From positions 62,001 through 126,000 of the forward strand of contig NZ_JALPVL010000017.1 of the NCBI RefSeq assembly GCF_023544465.1: a DNA stretch of 64,000 nucleotides, in the 5' to 3' direction. A program made the position numbers and the translations under genes. A model generated the notes under the pieces. It did not search any database and had not been told where the DNA came from. It saw only the letters and a list, made by a program, of their open reading frames with translations. Below, in pieces: positions 59,596 to 64,000 of the stretch (position 1 is its first letter; the number at the start of each line of letters is the position of its first letter). The DNA comes from Paractinoplanes maris. Its GTDB lineage: Bacteria; Actinomycetota; Actinomycetes; Mycobacteriales; Micromonosporaceae.

Positions 59596-60779
59596 TCGAC
59601 CTGCTCCGCGGCCTCGCGCCGCAAGTCGCCGGGGTGCTCAACCACCGGTTCGGCGATTTCGAGGCGGCCGAGGACGCGGTGCAGGAAGCCCTGCTGGCCG
59701 CGACGACGCGCTGGCCGGTCGACGGGATCCCGGACAACCCGCGCGGGTGGCTGATCCAGACCGCGCACCGCAAGATGCTCGACCAGCTGCGCGGCGAGCA
59801 GGCCCGGCGCCGCCGGGAGATCCTCGCGGCGCTGCGCGAACCGGCCGGTGCCGCCGTGGACCGCGACGACACGCTGGACGTGCTCTTCCTGTGCTGCCAC
59901 CCGGCGCTGAGCGACACGTCGGCGGTCGCGTTGACGCTGCGGGCGGTCGGCGGGCTGAGCACGGCCGAGATCGCGCGGGCGTTCCTGGTGCCGGAGAAGA
60001 CGATGGGCCAGCGGATCAGCCGGGCCAAGCAGCAGATCCGCGCGTCCGGGGCCGGTTTCGGCGGCGAGCCCCGGCTGCCGGCCGCCCTGCGCGTGCTCTA
60101 CCTGATCTTCAACGAGGGGTACGCGAGCAGCACCGGGACGCCCGTGCACCGGCTGGAACTGGCGGCCGAGGCGATCCGGCTCACCCGCATGGTCCACGAA
60201 CGGCTGCCCGGCGAGACCGAGGTGACCGGCCTGCTCGCGCTCATGGTGCTGACCGACGCGCGACGGCCGGCCCGCAGTGCCGCGGGCGGGGAGCTGGTGC
60301 CGCTGGCCGAGCAGGACCGGTCGCGGTGGGACCTCGGCCTCATCCAGGAGGGCACCTCCCTGGTGGACGCCGCGTTCCGGCTCGGCCGGGTCGGCGAATA
60401 CCAGCTGCAGGCGGCGATCGCGGCCCTGCACGACCGGGCGCCGTCGGTCGGTGACACGGACTGGCCGCAGATCGCCGCTCTCTACGGAATCCTCGAACGC
60501 ATCACCGCCAGCCCCGTCGTGACCCTGAACCGGGCCATCGCGGTGGCCATGGTCGACGGTCCGGAGGCGGGACTGCGGCTGGTCGACGCGGTCGAGGACC
60601 GGCTGCCGGGCCACCATCGCGTCGCGGCCACCCGGGCGCACCTGCTCGAGCTCGCGGGCGACCACCCGGCGGCGGCCGCGCAGTATCGGCGGGCGGCCGC
60701 GGCGACCGCCAGCGAGCCCGAGCAGCGCTACCTCACGCTGCGGGCGGCGCGCCTCAACGCTCGTACGCCGGAAGCCTGA
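59592..60779 (+). CDS. ECF42-type RNA polymerase sigma factor
   Basis: 395 residues starting with GTG 59592. Region 2 (FGDFEAAEDAVQEALLAATTRWPVDGIPDNPRGWLIQTAHRKMLDQLRGEQ), region 4 (ALTLRAVGGLSTAEIARAFLVPEKTMGQRISRAKQQIR), then the ECF42 C-terminal part (LRVLYLIFNEGYASS, LLALMVLTDARRPAR, IAALHDRAPSVGDTDWPQIAALYGIL, PVVTLNRAIAVAMVDG, PAAAAQYRRAAAATAS). It is coupled to the DGPF gene upstream. A 25-base stretch of its 3' end (60743-60767) is duplicated just after the stop. Confidence 0.92.
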   Translation: MIDLLRGLAPQVAGVLNHRFGDFEAAEDAVQEALLAATTRWPVDGIPDNPRGWLIQTAHRKMLDQLRGEQARRRREILAALREPAGAAVDRDDTLDVLFLCCHPALSDTSAVALTLRAVGGLSTAEIARAFLVPEKTMGQRISRAKQQIRASGAGFGGEPRLPAALRVLYLIFNEGYASSTGTPVHRLELAAEAIRLTRMVHERLPGETEVTGLLALMVLTDARRPARSAAGGELVPLAEQDRSRWDLGLIQEGTSLVDAAFRLGRVGEYQLQAAIAALHDRAPSVGDTDWPQIAALYGILERITASPVVTLNRAIAVAMVDGPEAGLRLVDAVEDRLPGHHRVAATRAHLLELAGDHPAAAAQYRRAAAATASEPEQRYLTLRAARLNARTPEA

Positions 60780-60822
60780 CAACCGGGCCGGCGGCGCGCC
60801 TCAACGCCCGTACGGCAAAGGG

Positions 60823-60845
60823 TTGACCTTGACCTTGGGGCAAGG
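60823..60845. promoter_or_regulatory. MerR-type promoter/operator before the MerR-PP2C gene
   Basis: TTGACC (60823-60828) is followed by the small palindrome CCTTG-GGG-CAAGG (60833-60845), the position where MerR-family proteins bind between the -35 and -10 elements. The -10 box is unclear. Confidence 0.45.
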
Positions 60846-60896
60846 GCGACGGTGGGTTGTGCCGGTCGAGGTGGCCGGCACGAGGAGGATGGGGCT

Positions 60897-61946
60897 GTGG
60901 GTCTGCTGACGATCGGGGCGTTCGCGCGGGCGGCGGGGCTGACGCCGAAGGCCTTGCGGCTCTACGGCGAGCTCGGGGTGCTGGCGCCGGCGGCGGTGGA
61001 TGCGGAGTCGGGCTACCGGTTCTACGATCCGGGGCAGGTCGCTCAGGCCCGGCTCGTCGCGCAGCTGCGGCAGATCGGGATGCCGCTGGCCGAGATCCGT
61101 GAGGTGTGCGCGCTGGCACCGGAGCGGGCGGCCGAGGCGGTCGCCGATTTCGGGCAGCGGGTCAGCGCCGGCACCGCGGCACGCGCGCGGCTGACATCCG
61201 CCCTCGTTCAGCATCTGTCCGGAAGGGACAAGAGCATGAACGATTTCCGGTACGCGGCGGCGGTCGACCCCGGCACCGCGCGCGAGACGAACGAGGACCG
61301 GGCGTACGCCGATGGGCAGTTGATCGCCGTGGCCGACGGCACCCGGGGCCCGTTGGGGGCGGCGGCCGCCGCCGCCGCGATCGAGGCACTCCAGCAGGGC
61401 ACCGAGGCACTGGCCGCGCTGGCCTCCGCCGACCGGGAGATCCGCGCCCTCACCGAGCCCGGAGCGCCGACCGGGACCGAAAGCGGAGCGGAGAGCCGGA
61501 TTCAACCGGTCACCACCCTGACCGCGCTGTTGCGGCGCGGCTCGCAGCTCACCCTCGTGCACGTCGGGGACACCCGGGCCTATTTGTTGCGCGACGGTGA
61601 GCTGACACTGCTCACCCAGGACCACACGTGGGTGCGGGCCCAGGTCGAGCAGGGCCGGCTCACCCCCGGCGAGGCCGCGGCCCACCCGCAGCGGGCGTTG
61701 CTCGTGCGGGCGCTGGGCTGGGGTGACGGCGTCCAGGCCGATCTGGCGCTGCGCACGGCGGTGCCGGGCGACCGCTATCTGCTCTGCTCGGACGGGCTGT
61801 GGTCGGTCGTCGGCCGCGAGGTCCTGCGGGATCTGCTGGCGACGGCCCGGACGCCGGAGCAGGCGGTCGACGGGCTGATCGCCGCGGCCCGGGCCGCCGG
61901 GGCACCGGACAACCTGGCGTGCGCGGCATATTTCAGCGTTGCTTAA
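60897..61946 (+). CDS. MerR-family DNA-binding domain fused to a PP2C-type phosphatase
   Basis: 349 residues from GTG 60897, with GAGGAGG eight bases before. Residues about 1-72 are a MerR winged helix (LTIGAFARAAGLTPKALRLYGELGVLAPAAVDAESGYRFYDPGQVAQARLVAQLRQIGMPLAEIREV). After a linker with ALVQHLSGRDKS, residues about 118-349 form a PP2C domain with metal motifs ARETNEDRAY, LIAVADGTRGP, LCSDGLWSVVG and GAPDNLACA. The residues needed for activity are present. It could couple dephosphorylation to transcription control. It is monocistronic; no Ser/Thr kinase gene is adjacent. Confidence 0.87.
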   Translation: MGLLTIGAFARAAGLTPKALRLYGELGVLAPAAVDAESGYRFYDPGQVAQARLVAQLRQIGMPLAEIREVCALAPERAAEAVADFGQRVSAGTAARARLTSALVQHLSGRDKSMNDFRYAAAVDPGTARETNEDRAYADGQLIAVADGTRGPLGAAAAAAAIEALQQGTEALAALASADREIRALTEPGAPTGTESGAESRIQPVTTLTALLRRGSQLTLVHVGDTRAYLLRDGELTLLTQDHTWVRAQVEQGRLTPGEAAAHPQRALLVRALGWGDGVQADLALRTAVPGDRYLLCSDGLWSVVGREVLRDLLATARTPEQAVDGLIAAARAAGAPDNLACAAYFSVA

Positions 61947-62002
61947 CGGTTGACGAGCAGAATTAAATAGACCTTACGCGTACGCGTTGGGACCGTGGCC
62001 GC

Positions 62003-62833
62003 ATGACTCTGACTGGCCTCTACGTCCCGTTGATCACCCCGTTCGCCGCCGACGGCTCGGTCGCCCTGGACGCTCTGGAGCGACTGGCCCACGACGTGCT
62101 CGGCGCCGGCGCGAGCGGGGTGGTCGCGCTCGGCACCACCGGCGAGCCGTCGTCCCTGTCCCCCGCCGAGCGCTCGACCGTCGTCGACCTGCTGGCCGGC
62201 GTCTGCACCGACCTCGGCCGCCAGTTGATAGTCGGTACCAGCGACCCGGCCGAGGTGCCCGCCTCGGCGGCTGCGGCGCTGACGCTGGTGCCGCCGTTCG
62301 TGCGGCCGGGTGAGGACGGCGTGGTCGCGTACTTCAGCGCGCTGGCCGCCCGGAGCCCGGTGCCGCTGGTGATCTATCACGTGCCGTACCGGACGGCGCA
62401 GCCGTTGTCGGCGGCCACCCTGCGCCGGTTGGCCGCCGTGCCAGGCGTGGCCGGCCTCAAGCTGGCCGTCGGCGGCATCGACGCCGACACGATCGACCTG
62501 CTGGCCGGCCCGCCCGCCGGCTTCGCGATCCTCGGCGGCGACGACGTGGTGATCTCGCCGCTGCTCGCGCTGGGCGCCGCGGGGGGCATCCTCGCGTCGG
62601 CTCACCTGGCCACCGCGTCCTTCGCCCGGCTGACCCGCTCGTGGGACGCCGGGCTGGGGCACCGCCTGGCACGGCTGTCGGCGGCCCTGTTCGCCGAGCC
62701 CAACCCGGCCGTCGTCAAGGCCGTACTTCACGAGCAGGGCCGCATCCCCACCCCGGACGTGCGGCTCCCGCTGCTGCCGGCGAGCAAGGAGTCGACCCGG
62801 ACCGCTCTCGACCGGCTCAGCGAGACACTCTGA
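62003..62833 (+). CDS. DapA/DHDPS-family lyase
   Basis: 276 residues, no signal peptide. GLYVPLITPFAADGSVALDALERLAHDVL, GVVALGTTGEPSSLS, the Tyr of IYHVPYRTAQ, the Schiff-base Lys in VAGLKLAVGGID, and FAILGGDDVVISPLLALGAAGGI are the family signature. It is slightly shorter than classical DHDPS (about 290), mainly at the QLIVGTSDPAEV part. DHDPS, N-acetylneuraminate lyase or KDG aldolase activity are all possible; context gives no clue. Its 3' end overlaps the convergent DHFR-like gene by 17 bases. Confidence 0.87.
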   Translation: MTLTGLYVPLITPFAADGSVALDALERLAHDVLGAGASGVVALGTTGEPSSLSPAERSTVVDLLAGVCTDLGRQLIVGTSDPAEVPASAAAALTLVPPFVRPGEDGVVAYFSALAARSPVPLVIYHVPYRTAQPLSAATLRRLAAVPGVAGLKLAVGGIDADTIDLLAGPPAGFAILGGDDVVISPLLALGAAGGILASAHLATASFARLTRSWDAGLGHRLARLSAALFAEPNPAVVKAVLHEQGRIPTPDVRLPLLPASKESTRTALDRLSETL

Positions 62834-63359
62834 ACCAGATGGTCGGTGTCGGGCCGGGGGTCGACGAGATCTCCTCGAGCACCACATGGGTGCCGCCCGG
62901 GTGGCGGAACAGCGGCACACCGTCGCCCAGCAGGACGGGCGCCACGAAGACCAGGATCTCGTCGAGCAGGCCCTCGGCCAGGCACTGGGCGGCGACGTCG
63001 GCCCCCAGGACGTTGACGTAGCGGTCGCCGGCCGCCGCGCGGGCGGCGGCCACGGCCTGGTGCAGGTCGGACAGGAACGTGACGTCGGCGACGGCGCGCT
63101 CCGGCGGGTTGTGGGTCAGGACGAACTCGGGACCCGACCACAGGCCACCGAAGGCTCCCTCGTGGTCGGTGCCCGCGTTGGGGTCGTTGCCGAAATAGGT
63201 GCGCGCCCCGGTCAGCAGGGCGCCGGTCCGCGGCCAGAGACCGTCCGCGACCGCGTGCGGGCCGGTGTCCGGCAGCTTCGCCATCCAGTCCATGTCACCG
63301 TCGGGTCCGGCGATGAAGCCGTCGAGGGACATGGTCGCCGAGTACAGAAGTTTCGTCAT
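62817..63359 (-). CDS. Dihydrofolate-reductase-like (RibD C-terminal) protein
   Basis: 180 residues. MTKLLYSATMSLDGFIAGPDGDMDWM, GALLTGARTYFGN, PEFVLTHNPPERAVADVTFLSD, VNVLGADVAAQCLAEGLLDEILVFVAPVLLGDGVPLF match the RibD_C/YyaP group. Probable NADPH reductase, substrate unknown. It is a distant relative of the protein at 51596-52180. Confidence 0.88.
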   Translation of the reverse strand: MTKLLYSATMSLDGFIAGPDGDMDWMAKLPDTGPHAVADGLWPRTGALLTGARTYFGNDPNAGTDHEGAFGGLWSGPEFVLTHNPPERAVADVTFLSDLHQAVAAARAAAGDRYVNVLGADVAAQCLAEGLLDEILVFVAPVLLGDGVPLFRHPGGTHVVLEEISSTPGPTPTIWFRVSR

Positions 63360-63392
63360 GGTTGTTGAGACGCTATCGGCGCCGGGAACTCA

Positions 63393-64000
63393 TCAGGCGC
63401 GGCGACGGCGAGCCACCAGCAGCGCACCCGCGCCGGCCACCAGCAGGGCCAGGCCGGCCAGCCCGACCGGCCCGACGGCCGAACCGGTGATCGGCAGGCC
63501 GCCACCGCCGCCGCCGTCCCCGTCACCGGGGGCGGGCGCCGCGGTGCCGCCGGGCTGAGCCGGGGTGGGCGAGGCGGTGGCCGACGGTGACGGTGAGGGT
63601 GACGGGGCCGGGGTCAGGCCGGTCAGGTCGGCCACGTAGCTGGTCTTGTCGTTGTCCGGGTTGACCGGGTTGAGGATCCAGCCCCGGGCGAAGTTGGACG
63701 GCGAGTCGTAGACCTCCACGTCGACGGCGACCTTCGTGCCCCGCCACTTCGAGTTCGCGGGGATCGGCACGGTCCGCTTGACCTCGGTCTCCTGCCCCGG
63801 CGCGAGCGCCCGCCGGACCGTGCACTGGTTCTTGCCGGCGGTGAACCGGCAGGTCGCACCCGGCCCCACGCCGGTGCCGTGCCAGTTGGTGACCGTGAAG
63901 ATCTCGTGGTAAGTGAACTTGGTCGTCGTCTGCGGGCCGTAGTTGTGCAGCACCGCGGTGTAGGTCACGGCGTTGTCGGCGACGACCAGGTCCTTCACCG
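63393..64000 (-). CDS. LPxTG-type cell-wall anchored surface protein, 5' end outside the window
   Basis: At least 201 residues visible, frame open at the window edge. The C-terminal sorting signal is complete: LPITG, then a membrane helix (VGPVGLAGLALLVAGAGALLVA) and a basic RRRRA tail. Before it lies a Pro/Ser/Thr-rich wall-spanning segment (TPAPSPSPSPSATASPTPAQPGG). The upstream domain is DUF11-like or Ig-like (VVADNAVTYTAVLHNYGPQTTTKFTYHEIFTV; CRFTAGKNQCTVRRALAPGQETEVKRTVPIP) with two Cys. Sortase would link it to peptidoglycan. The initiation codon is not visible. Confidence 0.82.
   Translation of the reverse strand, partial: VKDLVVADNAVTYTAVLHNYGPQTTTKFTYHEIFTVTNWHGTGVGPGATCRFTAGKNQCTVRRALAPGQETEVKRTVPIPANSKWRGTKVAVDVEVYDSPSNFARGWILNPVNPDNDKTSYVADLTGLTPAPSPSPSPSATASPTPAQPGGTAAPAPGDGDGGGGGGLPITGSAVGPVGLAGLALLVAGAGALLVARRRRA

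Overview
The window is about 70% G+C, rich in GTG starts and ATGA/GTGA gene overlaps. It carries actinobacterial families: a mycothiol-dependent DinB-type enzyme, LLM/F420-type oxidoreductases, ECF42 sigma factors with DGPF partners, GT87 mannosyltransferase, an IniA/IniC-like dynamin operon and an LPxTG-type surface protein. This points to a filamentous actinomycete; Micromonosporaceae (Actinoplanes-like) is my guess from gene style, not from a search. No rRNA, tRNA or CRISPR array was seen.

Layout. 1-9.6 kb: the 3' part of a bacteriophytochrome kinase, convergent with a coupled Rcp1-type response regulator and SpoIIE/PP2C phosphatase; an LLM oxidoreductase/hydrolase pair facing a TetR gene across a perfect 18-bp inverted repeat; a frameshifted ycaQ-type glycosylase gene; small enzymes. 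9.6-16.04 kb: a minimal Tn7/Tn5053-like transposon whose four overlapping genes are tniQ-like, tnsA-like, tniA and tniB. Its target-selector protein is a fusion of a degenerate tyrosine-recombinase module to TniQ. 16-33 kb: redox and electrophile-stress genes (flavin reductase, LLM monooxygenase, quinone oxidoreductase, NmrA-like reductases, DoxX, MarR and TetR regulators). Seven copies of the operator AAGTGG-N10-CCACTT at three promoters appear to tie several of them, including two paralogous TetR genes, into one regulon. A frameshifted OLD-type ATPase/TOPRIM nuclease gene lies at 28.4-30.5 kb.

33-50 kb: an intact tyrosine recombinase with four 20-21-bp iterons upstream is followed by a four-gene, fully overlapping operon: dynamin-like GTPase, membrane-anchored GrpE-like factor, second dynamin-like GTPase, membrane-anchored Hsp70. 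A 9.1-kb Tn3-family transposon (39950-49040) is inserted in the Hsp70 gene between the cytosolic ATPase domain and the transmembrane/ectodomain part. Removing the element plus one copy of the 5-bp target duplication restores one open frame of about 632 codons. The transposon carries a transposase, a serine recombinase, and lower-GC cargo: TetR, FAD monooxygenase, SnoaL-like protein and several decayed gene remnants.

50-64 kb: ordinary chromosome with two ECF42 sigma/DGPF modules, another ECF sigma factor, DHFR-like reductases, hydrolases, a thioesterase, a GT87 transferase, a uridine-kinase-like protein, a MerR-PP2C fusion, a DapA-family lyase and the 3' end of a sortase-anchored protein gene.
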